A stretch of DNA of 64,000 nucleotides, from the NCBI GenBank assembly GCA_032622095.1, contig CP136061.1:38569797-38633796 (forward strand), in the 5' to 3' direction. The stretch comes from Siphonodentalium dalli. Taxonomy: Eukaryota; Mollusca; Scaphopoda; Gadilida; Siphonodentaliidae. A program made the translations under genes and the position numbers. The notes under the pieces are model-generated. The model saw only the letters and a program-made list of their open reading frames with translations. It did no database searches and was not told where the DNA came from. Below, in pieces: positions 1 through 14,699 of the stretch. Every line of letters begins with the position of its first letter. Within the stretch, counting starts at the first letter, position 1.

Positions 1-210
1 GTATTATCATCGTCATTATCATCAGTATCATCATCGTCATTATCATCAGTATTATCATCGTCATTATCATCAGTATCATCATCGTCATTATCATCAGTAT
101 CATCATCGTCATTATCATCAGTATTATCATCGTCATTATCATCAGTATCATCATCGTCATTATCATCAGTATCATCATCGTCATTATCATCAGTATTATC
201 ATCGTCATTA

Positions 211-3200
211 TCATCAGTATCGGCATCGTCAAGATCATCAGTATCATCGTCATTATCATCAGTATCATTATCGTCATTGTCATCAGTATCATCATCGTCA
301 TTATCATCAGTATCATCATCGTCATTATCATCAGTATCATCATCGTCATTATCATCAGTATTATCATCGTCATTATCATCAGTATCATCATCGTCATTAT
401 CATCAGTATCATCATCGTCATTATCATCAGTATTATCATCGTCATTATCATCAGTATCATCATCGTCATTATCACCAGTACCATCATCGTTATTATCATC
501 AGTATCATCATCGTCATTATCATCAGTATCATCATTGTCATTATCATCAGTATCATCATCGTCATTATCATCAGTATCATCATCGTCATTATCATCAGTA
601 TCATCATCGTCATTATCATCAGTATCATCATCGTCATTATCATCAGTATCATCATCGTCATTATCATCGTCATTATCATCGTCATTATCATCAGTATCAT
701 CATCGTCATTATCATCAGTATCATCATCGTCATTATCATCAGTATCATCATCGTCATTATCATCAGTATCATCATCGTTATTATCATCAGTATCATCATC
801 GTCATTATCACCAGTATCATCATCGTCATTATCATCAGTATCATCATCGTCATTATCATCAGTATCATCATCGTCATTATCACCAGTACCATCATCGTTA
901 TTATCATCAGTATCATCAGCGTCATTATCATCAGTATCATCATCGTCATTATCATCAGTATTATCATCGTCATTATCATCAGTATTATCATCGTCATTAT
1001 CATCAGTATCATCATCGTCATTATCATCAGTATTATCATCGTCATTATCATCAGTATCATCATCGTCATTATCATCAGTATCATCATCGTCATTATCATC
1101 AGTATTATCATCGTCATTATCATTAGTATCATCATCGTCATTATCATCAGTATCATCATCGTCATTATCATCAGTATTATCATCGTCATTATCATCAGTA
1201 TCGGCATCGTCAAGATCATCAGTATCATCGTCATTATCATCAGTATCATTATCGTCATTGTCATCAGTATCATCATCGTCATTATCATCAGTATCATCAT
1301 CGTCATTATCATCAGTATCATCATCGTCATTATCATCAGTATTATCATCGTCATTATCATCAGTATCATCATCGTCATTATCATCAGTATCATCATCGTC
1401 ATTATCATCAGTATTATCATCGTCATTATCATCAGTATCATCATCGTCATTATCATCAGTATCATCATCGTCAGTATCATCATCGTCATTATCATCAGTA
1501 TCATCATCGTCATTATCATCAGTATCATCATAGTCATTATCATCAGTATCATCATCGTCATTATCATCAGTATCATCATCGTCATTATCATCAGTATCAT
1601 CATCGTCATTATCATCAGTATCATCATCGTCATTATCATCAGTATCATCATCGTCATTATCATCAGTATCATCATCGTCATTATCATCAGTATCATCATC
1701 GTCATTATCATCAGTTTCATCATCATTATCATCAGTTTCATCATCGTCATTATCATCAGTATCATCATCGTCATTATCATCGGTATCATCATCATTATCA
1801 TCAGTATCATCATCGTCATTGTCATCAGTATCATCATCGTCATTATCATCAGTATTATCATCGTCATAATCATCGTCATTATCATCAGTATTATCATCGT
1901 CATAATCATCGTCATTATCATCGTCATTATCATCAGTATCATCGTCATTACCATCAGTATCATCGTCATTATCATCAGTATTATCATCGTCATTATCATC
2001 AGTATCATCATCGTCATTATCATCAGTATCATCATCGTCATTATCATCAGTATCATCATCGTCATTATCATCAGTATCATCATCGTCATTATCATCAGTA
2101 TCATCATCGTCATTATCATCAGTATCATCATCGTCATTATCATCAGTATCATCATCGTCATTATCATCAGTATCATCATCGTCATTATCATCAGTATCAT
2201 CATCGTCATTATCACCAGTATCATCATCGTCATTATCATCAGTATCATCATCGTCATTGTCATCAGTATCATCATCGTCATTATCATCAGTATCATCATC
2301 GTCATTATCATCAGTATCATCATCGTCATTATCATCAGTATCATCATCGTCATTATCATCAGTATCATCATCGTCATTATCATCAGTATCATCATCGTCA
2401 TTATCACCAGTACCATCATCGTTATTATCATCAGTATCATCAGCGTCATTATCATCAGTATCATCATCGTCATTATCATCAGTATTATCATCGTCATTAT
2501 CATCAGTATCATCATCGTCATTATCATCAGTATCATCATCGTCATTATCATCAGTATTATCATCGTCATTATCATCAGTATCATCATCGTCATTATCATC
2601 AGTATCATCATCGTCATTATCATCAGTATTATCATCGTCATTATCATCAGTATCGGCATCGTCAAGATCATCAGTATCATCGTCATTATCATCAGTATCA
2701 TTATCGTCATTGTCATCAGTATCATCATCGTCATTATCATCAGTATCATCATCGTCATTATCATCAGTATCATCATCGTCATTATCATCAGTATTATCAT
2801 CGTCATTATCATCAGTATCATCATCGTCATTATCATCAGTATCATCATCGTCATTATCATCAGTATTATCATCGTCATTATCATCAGTATCATCATCGTC
2901 ATTATCACCAGTACCATCATCGTTATTATCATCAGTATCATCATCGTCATTATCATCAGTATCATCATTGTCATTATCATCAGTATCATCATCGTCATTA
3001 TCATCAGTATCATCATCGTCATTATCATCAGTATCATCATCGTCATTATCATCAGTATCATCATCGTCATTATCATCAGTATCATCATCGTCATTATCAT
3101 CGTCATTATCATCGTCATTATCATCAGTATCATCATCGTCATTATCATCAGTATCATCATCGTCATTATCATCAGTATCATCATCGTCATTATCATCAGT

Positions 3201-3990
3201 ATCATCATCGTTATTATCATCAGTATCATCATCGTCATTATCACCAGTATCATCATCGTCATTATCATCAGTATCATCATCGTCATTATCATCAGTATCA
3301 TCATCGTCATTATCATCAGTATCATCATCGTCATTATCATCAGTATCATCATCGTCATTATCATCAGTATCATCATCGTCATTATCATCAGTATCATCAT
3401 CGTCATTATCATCAGTATCATCATCGTCATTATCACCAGTACCATCATCGTTATTATCATCAGTATCATCAGCGTCATTATCATCAGTATCATCATCGTC
3501 ATTATCATCAGTATTATCATCGTCATTATCATCAGTATTATCATCGTCATTATCATCAGTATCATCATCGTCATTATCATCAGTATTATCATCGTCATTA
3601 TCATCAGTATCATCATCGTCATTATCATCAGTATCATCATCGTCATTATCATCAGTATTATCATCGTCATTATCATTAGTATCATCATCGTCATTATCAT
3701 CAGTATCATCATCGTCATTATCATCAGTATTATCATCGTCATTATCATCAGTATCGGCATCGTCAAGATCATCAGTATCATCGTCATTATCATCAGTATC
3801 ATTATCGTCATTGTCATCAGTATCATCATCGTCATTATCATCAGTATCATCATCGTCATTATCATCAGTATCATCATCGTCATTATCATCAGTATTATCA
3901 TCGTCATTATCATCAGTATCATCATCGTCATTATCATCAGTATCATCATCGTCATTATCATCAGTATTATCATCGTCATTATCATCAGTA
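211..3990. repeat. Higher-order duplication in the satellite, about 2.4-2.55 kb period
   Basis: A marker string of variant units (CAGTATCGGCATCGTCAAGA followed by a shortened unit and CATTATCGTCATTG) occurs near 211, 1199, 2650 and 3752. The order of other variants (CACCAGTACCATCATCGTTA, a doubled GTCATTATC block, CATCGTTATTATC) between about 477 and 1262 repeats between about 2907 and 3815. The second block is longer by roughly five units. This indicates block duplication of an already diverged stretch of array. Confidence 0.75.
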
Positions 3991-4403
3991 TCATCATCGT
4001 CATTATCATCATCGTCATTGTCATCAGTACCATCATCGTCATTGTCATCAGTACCATCATCGTTATTATCATCAGTATCATCAGCGTCATTATCATCAGT
4101 ATCATCATCGTCATTGTCATCAGTATCATCATCGTCATTATCATCAGTATTATCATCATCGTCATTATCATCAGTATCATCATCGTCATTATCATCAGTA
4201 TTATCATCGTCATTATCATCAGTATTATCGTCATTATCATCAGTATTATCATCGTCATAATCATCGTCATTATCATCGTCATTATCATCAGTATCATCAT
4301 CATTATCATCAGTATTATCATCGTCATAATCATCGTCATTATCATCGTCATTATCATCAGTATCATCGTCATTATCATCAGTATCATCATCGTCATTATC
4401 ATC

Positions 4404-7400
4404 AGTATAATCATCGTCATTATTATCGTCATTATCATCGTCATTATCATCGTCATTATCATCGTCATTATCATCAGTATTATCATCGTCATAATCATCG
4501 TCATTATCATCGTCATTATCATCAGTATTATCATCGTCATTATCATCAGTATCATCATCGTCATTATCATCAGTATTATCATCGTCATTATCATCAGTAT
4601 CATCATCGTCATTATCATCAGTATCATCATCGTCATTATCATCAGTATCATCATCGTCATTATCATCGTCATTATCATCGTCATTATCATCGTCATTATC
4701 ATCGTCATTATCATCAGTATTATCATCGTCATAATCATCGTCATTATCATCGTCATTATCATCAGTATTATCATCGTCATTATCATCAGTATCATCATCG
4801 TCATTATCATCAGTATCATCATCGTCATTATCATCGTCATTATCATCGTCATTATCATCGTCATTATCATCAGTATTATCATCGTCATAATCATCGTCAT
4901 TATCATCGTCATTATCATCAGTATTATCATCGTCATTATCGTCAGTATCATCATCGTCATTATCATCAGTATTATCATCGTCATTATCATCAGTATCATC
5001 ATCGTCATTATCATCAGTATCATCATCGTCATTATCATCAGTATCATCATCATTATCATCAGTATCATCATCGTCATTATCATCAGTAACATCATCGTCA
5101 TTATCATCAGTATCATCGTCATTATCATCAGTATCATCATCGTCATTATCATCAGTATTATCGTCATTATCATCAGTATTATCATCGTCATAATCATCGT
5201 CATTATCATCGTCATTATCATCAGTATCATCGTCATTATCATCAGTATTATCATCGTCATTATCATCAGTATTATCATCGTCATTATCATCAGTATCATC
5301 ATCGTCATTATCATCAGTATCATCATCGTCATTATCATCGTCATTATCATCGTCATTATCATCGTCATTATCATCGTCATTATCATCAGTATTATCATCG
5401 TCATAATCATCGTCATTATCATCGTCATTATCATCAGTATTATCATCGTCATTATCATCAGTATCATCATCGTCATTATCATCAGTATTATCATCGTCAT
5501 TATCATCAGTATCATCATCGTCATTATCATCAGTATCATCATCGTCATTATCATCAGTATCATCATCATTATCATCAGTATCATCATCGTCATTATCATC
5601 AGTAACATCATCGTCATTATCATCAGTATCATCATCATTATCATCAGTATCATCATCGTCATTATCATCAGTATCATCATCGTCATTATCATCAGTATCA
5701 TCATCGTCATTATCATCAGTATCATCATCGTCATTATCATCAGTATCATCATCGTCAGTATCATCATCGTCATTATCATCAGTATCATCATCGTCATTAT
5801 CATCAGTATCATCATCGTCATTATCATCAGTATCATCATCGTCATTATCATCAGTATCATCATCGTCATTATCATCAGTATCATCATCGTCATTATCATC
5901 AGTATCATCATCGTCATTATCATCAGTATCATCATCGTCATTATCATCAGTATCATCATCGTCATTATCATCAGTATCATCATCGTCATTATCATCAGTA
6001 TCATCATCATTATCATCAGTTTCATCATCGTCATTATCATCAGTATCATCATCGTCATTATCATCGGTATCATCATCATTATCATCAGTATCATCATCGT
6101 CATTGTCATCAGTATCATCATCGTCATTATCATCAGTATTATCATCGTCATAATCATCGTCATTATCATCGTCATTATCATCAGTATTATCATCGTCATA
6201 ATCATCGTCATTATCATCGTCATTATCATCAGTATCATCGTCATTACCATCAGTATCATCGTCATTATCATCAGTATTATCATCGTCATTATCATCAGTA
6301 TTATCATCGTCATAATCATCGTCATCATCATCGTCATTATCATCAGTATTATCGTCATTATCATCAGTATTATCATCGTCATTATCATCAGTATTATCAT
6401 CGTCATTATCATCAGTATCATCATCGTCATTATCATCAGTATAATCATCGTCATTATCATCGTCATTATCATCGTCATTATCATCGTCATTATCATCGTC
6501 ATTATCATCAGTATTATCATCGTCATAATCATCGTCATTATCATCGTCATTATCATCAGTATTATCATCGTCATTATCATCAGTATCATCATCGTCATTA
6601 TCATCAGTATTATCATCGTCATTATCATCAGTATCATCATCGTCATTATCATCAGTATCATCATCGTCATTATCATCAGTATCATCATCGTCATTATCAT
6701 CGTCATTATCATCGTCATTATCATCGTCATTATCATCGTCATTATCATCAGTATTATCATCGTCATAATCATCGTCATTATCATCGTCATTATCATCAGT
6801 ATTATCATCGTCATTATCATCAGTATCATCACCGTCATTATCATCAGTATCATCATCGTCATTATCATCGTCATTATCATCGTCATTATCATCGTCATTA
6901 TCATCGTCATTATCATCAGTATTATCATCGTCATAATCATCGTCATTATCATCGTCATTATCATCAGTATTATCATCGTCATTATCGTCAGTATCATCAT
7001 CGTCATTATCATCAGTATTATCATCGTCATTATCATCAGTATCATCATCGTCATTATCATCAGTATCATCATCGTCATTATCATCAGTATCATCATCATT
7101 ATCATCAGTATCATCATCGTCATTATCATCAGTAACATCATCGTCATTATCATCAGTATCATCGTCATTATCATCAGTATCATCATCGTCATTATCATCA
7201 GTATTATCGTCATTATCATCAGTATTATCATCGTCATAATCATCGTCATTATCATCGTCATTATCATCAGTATCATCGTCATTATCATCAGTATTATCAT
7301 CGTCATTATCATCAGTATTATCATCGTCATTATCATCAGTATCATCATCGTCATTATCATCAGTATCATCATCGTCATTATCATCGTCATTATCATCGTC

Positions 7401-8430
7401 ATTATCATCGTCATTATCATCAGTATTATCATCGTCATAATCATCGTCATTATCATCGTCATTATCATCAGTATTATCATCGTCATTATCATCAGTATCA
7501 TCATCGTCATTATCATCAGTATTATCATCGTCATTATCATCAGTATCATCATCGTCATTATCATCAGTATCATCATCGTCATTATCATCAGTATCATCAT
7601 CATTATCATCAGTATCATCATCGTCATTATCATCAGTAACATCATCGTCATTATCATCAGTATCATCATCATTATCATCAGTATCATCATCGTCATTATC
7701 ATCAGTATCATCATCGTCATTATCATCAGTATCATCATCGTCATTATCATCAGTATCATCATCGTCATTATCATCAGTATCATCATCGTCAGTATCATCA
7801 TCGTCATTATCATCAGTATCATCATCGTCATTATCATCAGTATCATCATCGTCATTATCATCAGTATCATCATCGTCATTATCATCAGTATCATCATCGT
7901 CATTATCATCAGTATCATCATCGTCATTATCATCAGTATCATCATCGTCATTATCATCAGTATCATCATCGTCATTATCATCAGTATCATCATCGTCATT
8001 ATCATCAGTATCATCATCGTCATTATCATCAGTATCATCATCATTATCATCAGTTTCATCATCGTCATTATCATCATCGTCATTATCATCGGTATCATCG
8101 TCATTATCATCAGTATCATCATCGTCATTGTCATCAGTATCATCATCGTCATTATCATCAGTATTATCATCGTCATAATCATCGTCATTATCATCGTCAT
8201 TATCATCAGTATTATCATCGTCATAATCATCGTCATTATCATCGTCATTATCATCAGTATCATCGTCATTACCATCAGTATCATCGTCATTATCATCAGT
8301 ATTATCATCGTCATTATCATCAGTATTATCATCGTCATAATCATCGTCATCATCATCGTCATTATCATCAGTATTATCGTCATTATCATCAGTATTATCA
8401 TCGTCATTATCATCAGTATCATCATCGTCA
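4404..8430. repeat. Tandem pair of about 2.03-kb higher-order units in the satellite
   Basis: Rare variants recur at a near-constant offset. CAGTATAATCATCG lies at 4404 and 6437, GTCATTATCGTCAGTATC near 4931 and 6976, CAGTAACATCATCG near 5084 and 7132 and again near 5600 and 7634, CAGTTTCATCATCG near 6017 and 8050, CATTACCATCAG near 6243 and 8270, and GTCATCATCATCGTC near 6322 and 8347. Offsets are 2025-2048 bp, differing by multiples of three. The end of this unit also resembles 1711-1960, so a partial third copy exists there. Confidence 0.8.
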
Positions 8431-10399
8431 TTATCATCAGTATCATCATCGTCATTATCATCGGTATCATCGTCATTATCATCAGTATCATCATCGTCAT
8501 TATCATCAGTATCATCATCGTCATTATCATCAGTATCATCATCGTCATTATCATCAGTATCATCATCGTCATTATCATCAGTATCATCATCGTCATTATC
8601 ATCAGTATCAGCATCGTCATTATCATCAGTATCAGCATCGTCATTATCATCAGTATCATCATCATTATCATCAGTATCATCGTCATTATCACCAGTATCA
8701 TCGTCATTATCACCAGTATCATCATCGTCATTATCATCAGTATCATCATCGTCATTGTCATCAGTACCATCATCGTTATTATCATCAGTATCATCAGCGT
8801 CATAATCATCGTCATTATCATCAGTATCATCATCGTCATTATCATCAGTATTATCATCGTCATTATCATCAGTATTATCATCGTCATTATCATCAGTATC
8901 ATCATCGTCATTATCATCAGTATCATCATCGTCATTGTCATCAGTATCATCGTCATTATCATCAGTATTATCATCGTCATTATCATCAGTATCATCATCG
9001 TCATTATCATCAGTATCATCATCGTCATTATCATCAGTATCAGCATCGTCATTATCATCAGTATCATCATCATTATCATCAGTATCATCGTCATTATCAC
9101 CAGTATCATCGTCATTATCACCAGTATCATCATCGTCATTATCATCAGTATCATCATCGGCATTATCATCAGTATCATCATCGTCATTGTCATCAGTATC
9201 ATCATCGTCATTATCACCAGTATCATCATCGTCATTATCATCAGTATCATCATCGTCATTATCATCAGTATTATCATCGTCATTGTCATCAGTATCATCA
9301 TCGTCATTATCATCAGTATTATCATCGTCATTATCATCAGTATCATCATCGTCATTGTCATCAGTATCATCATCGTCATTATCATCAGTATTATCATCGT
9401 CATTATCATCAGTATCATCATCGTCATTATCATCAGTATCATCATCGTCATTATCATCGGTATCATCGTCATTATCATCAGTACCATCATCGTCATTGTC
9501 ATCAGTATCATCATCGTCATTATCATCAGTATTATCATCGTCATTATCATCAGTATCATCATCGTCATTATCATCATCGTCATTGTCATCAGTACCATCA
9601 TCGTCATTGTCATCAGTATCATCATCGTCATTATCATCAGTATCATCATCGTCATTATCATCAGTATCATCATCGTCATTATCATCAGTATCATCATCGT
9701 CATTGTCATCAGTATCATCATCGTCATTATCATCAGTATTATCATCGTCATTATCATCAGTATCATCATCGTCATTGTCATCAGTATCATCATCGTCATT
9801 ATCATCAGTATTATCATCGTCATTATCATCAGTACCATCATCGTCATTATCATCAGTATCATCATCGTCATTATCATCAGTATCATCATCGTCATTATCA
9901 TCGGTATCATCGTCATTATCAACAGTATCATCATCGTCATTATCATCAGTATCATCATCGTCATTATCATCAGTACCATCATCGTCATTATCATCAGTAT
10001 CATCATCGTCATTATCATCAGTATCATCATCGTCATTATCATCAGTATCATCATCGTCATTATCATCAGTATCATCATCGTCATTATCATCAGTATCATC
10101 ATCGTCATTATCATCAGTATCATCATCGTCATTGTCATCAGTATCATCATCGTCATTATCATCAGTATTATCATCGTCATTATCATCAGTATCATCATCG
10201 TCATTATCATCAGTATCATCATCGTCATTATCATCAGTATCATCATCGTCATTATCATCAGTATCATCATCGTCATTATCATCAGTATCATCATCGTCAT
10301 TATTATCAGTATCATCATCATCATTATCATCAGTATCATCATCATCATTATCATCAGTATCATCATCATTATCATCAGTATCATCGTCATTATCATCAG

Positions 10400-13300
10400 T
10401 ATCATCAGCGTCACCGTAATCATCGTTATCATCAGTATCATCATCATCATTATTATCAGTATCATCATCATCATTATCATCAGTATCATCATCATCATTA
10501 TCATCAGTATCATCGTCATTATCATCAGTATCATCATCATTATCATCAGTATCATCGTCATTATCATCAGTATCATCATCGTCATTATCATCATCGTCAT
10601 TATCATCATCGTCATTATCATCAGTATCATCAGCGTCACCGTAATCATCGTTATCATCAGTATCATCATCATCATTATAATCAGTATCATCATCATCATT
10701 ATCATCAGTATCATCATCATCATTATCATCAGTATCATCATCATTATCATCAGTATCATCGTCATTATCATCAGTATCATCAGCGTCACCGTAATCATCG
10801 TTATCATCAGTATCATCATCATCATTATTATCAGTATCATCATCATCATTATCATCAGTATCATCATCATCATTATCATCAGTATCATCATCATTATCAT
10901 CAGTATCATTGTCATTATCATCAGTATCATCGTCATTATCATTAGTATCGGCATCGTCAAGATCATCAGTAACATCAGTATCATCATCGTCATTGTCATC
11001 AGTATCATCATCGTCATTATCATCAGTATCATCATCGTCATTATCATCATCGTCATTGTCATCAGTACCATCATCATTATCATCAGTATCATCATCATCA
11101 TTATCATCAGTATCATCGTCATTATCATCAGTATTATCATCGTCATTATCATCAGTATCGGCATCGTCAGTATCATCATCATTATCATCAATATCATCGT
11201 CATTATCATCAGTATCGGCATCGTCAAGACTATCAGTAACATCAGTATCATCATCGTCATTGTCATCAGTATAATCATCGTCATTATCATCAGTAACATC
11301 ATCGTCATTATCATCAGTATCATCATCATTATCATCAGTACCATCATCGTCATTATCATCAGTATCGGCATCGTCAAGATCATCAGTAACATCAGTATCA
11401 TCATCGTCATTGTCATCAGTATCATCATCGTCATTATCATCAGTATTATCATCATTATCATCAGTATCATCATTATCATCAGTATCATCGTCATTATCAT
11501 CAGTATCATCATCATTATCATCAGTATTATCGTCATTATCATCAGTATCATCATCATTATCATCAGTATTATCATCGTCATTATCATCAGTAACATCATC
11601 GTCATTATCATCAGTAACATCATCGTCATTATCATCAGTATCATCATTATCATCATCATCATTATCATCAGTATCATCATCGTCATTATCATCAGTATTA
11701 TCATCGTCATTATCATCATCGTCATTATCTTGAGTATCGGCATCGTCAAGATCATCAGTAACATAAGTATCATCATCGTCATTGTCATCAGTATCATCAT
11801 CGTCATTGTCATCAGTATCATCATCGTCATTATCATCAGTATCATCATCGTCATTATCATCAGTATCATCATCGTCATTATCATCAGTATCATCATCGTC
11901 ATTATCATCAGTATTATCATCGTCATTATCATCATCGTCATTATCATCAGTATCATCATCGTCATTATCATCAGTATTATCATCGTCATTGTCATCAGTA
12001 TCATCATCGTCATTGTCATCAGTATCATTATCGTCATTACCATCAGTATCATCATCGTCATTATCATTAGTATCATCATCGTCATTATCATTAGTATCAT
12101 CATCGTCATTGTCATCAGTATCATCGTCGTCATTATCATCAGTATCGTCATCGTCATTATCATCAGTATCATCATCGTCATTATCATCGGTATCATCATC
12201 GTCATTATCATCATCGTCATTATCATCATCGTCATTATCATCAGTATCATCAGCGTCACCGTAATCATCGTTATCATCAGTTTCATCATCATCATTATTA
12301 TCAGTATCATCATCATCATTATCATCATCATCATTATCATCAGTATCATCATCATTATCATCAGTATCATCGTCATTATCATCAGTATCATCAGCGTCAC
12401 CGTAATCATCGTTATCATCAGTATCATCATCATCATTATTATCAGTATCATCATCATCATTATCATCAGTATCATCATCATCATTATCATCAGTACCATC
12501 ATCGTCATTATCATCAGTATCATCGTCATTATCATCAGTATCATCATCATTATCATCAGTATCATCGTCATTATCATCAGTATCATCATCGTCATTATCA
12601 TCAGTATCATCGTCATTATCATCGTCATTATCATCAGTACCATCATCGTCATTATCATCAGTATCGGCATCGTCAAGATCATCAGTAACATCAGTATCAT
12701 CATCGTCATTGTCATCAGTATCATCATCGTCATTATCATCAGTATCATCATCGTCATTATCATCAGTATCATCATCATTATCATCAGTATCATCATCATC
12801 ATTATCATCAGTATCATCGTCATTATCATCAGTATTATCATCGTCATTATCATCAGTATCGTCATCGTCAGTATCATCATCATTATCATCAATATCATCG
12901 TCATTATCATCAGTATCGGCATCGTCAAGACTATCAGTAACATCAGTATCATCATCGTCATTGTCATCAGTATAATCATCGTCATTATCATCAGTAACAT
13001 CATCGTCATTATCATCAGTATCATCATCATTATCATCAGTACCATCATCGTCATTATCATCAGTATCGGCATCGTCAAGATCATCAGTAACATCAGTATC
13101 ATCATCGTCATTGTCATCAGTATCATCATCGTCATTATCATCAGTATCATCATCGTCATTATCATCAGTATCATCATTATCATCGTCATTATCATCATTA
13201 TCATCATTATCATCAGTACCATCATCGTCATTATCATCAGTATCATCATTATCATCATCATTATCATCAGTATCATCAGTATCATCAGTATTATCGTCAT

Positions 13301-13757
13301 TATCATCAGTATCATCATCATTATCATCAGTATCATCATCATTATCATCAGTATTATCATCGTCATTATCATCAGTATTATCATCGTCATTATCATCAGT
13401 ATCATCATCGTCATTATCATCGGTATCATCGTCATTGTCATCAGTATCATCATCGTCATAATCATCAGTATCATCATCGTCATTGTCATCAGTATCATCA
13501 TCGTCGTTATCATCGGTATCATCGTAATTATCATCAGTATCGTCATCGTCATAATCATCGTCATTATCATCGGTATCATCATCGTCATTATCATCAGTAT
13601 CGTCATCGTCATAATCATCAGTATCATTATCGTCATTACCATCAGTATCATCATCGTCATTATCATCGGTATCATCGTCATTATCATTAGTATCATCATC
13701 GTCATTGTCATCAGTATCATCATCGTCATTGTCATCGGTATCATCGTCATTATCATC
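10400..13757. repeat. Higher-order duplication of about 1.62-1.72 kb at the right end of the satellite
   Basis: The variant CATCAGCGTCACCGTAATCA appears near 10406, 10630 and 10780 and again near 12250 and 12396 (offset about 1620). GGCATCGTCAAGACTATCAG appears near 11214 and 12916 (offset 1702). GGCATCGTCAAGATCATCAG followed by TAACATCAG appears near 10945, 11365, 12665 and 13070 (offsets 1705-1720). The block was duplicated after its internal variants arose. Confidence 0.7.
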
Positions 13758-13763
13758 ATTGTT

Positions 13764-13982
13764 CCCGGGAACAATATGGGTGGGTACAATTTCACGAGCG
13801 ATCGTTTCATTGACCTTGACCTCGATCATATAGGCTCATGTAGGCATGTTTCTGGACCTCGACCGATCCGACTAAAATTTGGTATGTCGGCCTACTTTGA
13901 TCCCGGGCACAATACGGGATGGTCCAATTTCACGTGCGACCATGTCCCTGGCCTTGACTTTGCTCATATAGGCGTGTTTCTG
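13764..13982. repeat. Two diverged copies of a ~90-bp flank repeat
   Basis: CCCGGGAACAATATGGG at 13764 and CCCGGGCACAATACGGG at 13902 each start a stretch containing CAATTTCACG, a TTGAC-rich block, CATATAGG and GTTTCTGG in the same order, 138 bp apart. It is a diverged two-copy tandem directly against the satellite edge. The minus strand reads as GTCAAGG-rich DNA of the kind common in marine invertebrate dispersed repeats (inference). Confidence 0.6.
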
Positions 13983-14088
13983 GCAAAGAAATCCGTAAAT
14001 AGCCCGGACGAAGTCGGGCACATCAGCTAGTTGCAATATATTTCAAAAAAAGTGAAATACGCGTATAACACCATGGGCCATTTTTCGC

Positions 14089-14663
14089 CTCCAGTTTAAA
14101 GGTTTGCGTACATCTCTGTTTAAACCGCCGTTTGGTAGCTAAACCATTGCTTAACATCGAGACCGAAGGTATAAGTTACGTTTGGTTTAAACCCGGTGGA
14201 GCCAGGGACAGTGAATATCTATATATCGTCGAGCCAAATAATCGTACTTCCATAATGCGGACAGCCGCATTCTATAGACAGCGAAACTAGACAACGCCCA
14301 CGGAATAAGTGTTTCGAAATTTAGCAAAACGAGGTTTAGGGAGTCTGGCCTGGGAGGAGTTATTCGGCTTTGATGGGTCGACGTTTAAAATTTCTATACA
14401 AGCAATGCAATGTGTGGAGCTGTTAATAAGCTCGATTAATGATGCGTCTAAAGTGAGAGTGGCGTCTTAGTGTCACATGTCCCACATGAAGCGTGTGCTT
14501 GTTCACGTTCAACGAATTCTACCGACCAGCTTGTGTGGGTGGGTGTGCCTGGGTGGGTTGAGTCCGTGTGCATCTCATCGAATCGACTGAATGACCACAC
14601 AGTCCCACTTATACCGGTTTGGCTGGAATTTCAATGTAGGCTTAAACTCGGTTTAAACTGGAG
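14089..14663. mobile_element. Possible short inverted-repeat element
   Basis: CTCCAGTTTAAA at 14089-14100 is exactly complementary to TTTAAACTGGAG at 14652-14663. Several further GTTTAAAC-like words lie inside. A 12-bp inverted match in AT-rich DNA could be chance, and no clear target duplication was found. The inside is otherwise unrecognised. Confidence 0.3.
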
Positions 14664-14699
14664 ATAAAGAATCCGGCCCATATGTTCTCTTTTTCGTTT

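Larger units (their letters stand above)
1..13757. repeat. 24-bp ATC-rich satellite array, about 13.8 kb, truncated by window edge
   Basis: The region is tandem copies of a 24-bp unit, TCATCATCGTCATTATCATC plus AGTA, with variant units of 21 bp (one triplet lost) and 12 bp (GTCATTATCATC). Every length change I could see is a multiple of three: each 60-base line start from 1 to 13741 falls in the same triplet phase. Common point variants are AGTATT for AGTATC, CATAATC for CATTATC, CAGTACC, CAGTAAC, GGCATCGTCAAG and CACCGTAATC. The right boundary is abrupt, at CATTGTTCCCGGG near 13757. The left boundary lies outside the window. The long serine-rich plus-strand frames (for example 277-1533 and 2257-4260) are a by-product of a unit divisible by three and should not be taken as genes. 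Confidence 0.97.
3..13829 (-). other. Giant stop-free Asp-rich open frame on the minus strand of the satellite
   Basis: Read on the minus strand from an ATG at 13829-13827, the frame runs without a stop to the left window edge, 4,609 codons. It begins M-I-E-V-K-V-N-E-T-I-A-R-E, leaves the unique flank at about 13757, and enters repeats of D-T-D-D-N-D-D-D. The upstream in-frame stop is the complement of TCA at 13836-13838. Substitutions inside the array give D, N, T, Y, G, A, E, V or L but no stop. Single substitutions in these codons cannot easily make a stop, so openness alone is weak evidence. The absence of 1- or 2-bp indels is the stronger point. Very acidic Asp-rich proteins are known from mollusc shell matrix, but no signal peptide is visible here and the start lies in a dispersed-repeat flank. 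A non-coding satellite remains the default reading. Confidence 0.2.

Noticed and set aside
277-4260. Two long plus-strand Ser/Leu/Val-rich frames (418 and 667 codons)
   Set aside because: They start at TTG and arise because the 24-bp unit is divisible by three. The same phase is broken by TAA or TAG at many unit variants elsewhere in the array, unlike the minus-strand Asp frame.
1-13757. CRISPR-like array
   Set aside because: There are no unique spacers. The unit is a simple satellite in a eukaryotic context.
11730-14030. Plus-strand Ile/Val-rich frame of 766 codons running out of the array
   Set aside because: The start is TTG and the content is a translation of ATC/GTC/ATT triplets. The exit sequence is the two-copy flank repeat, not a recognisable domain.
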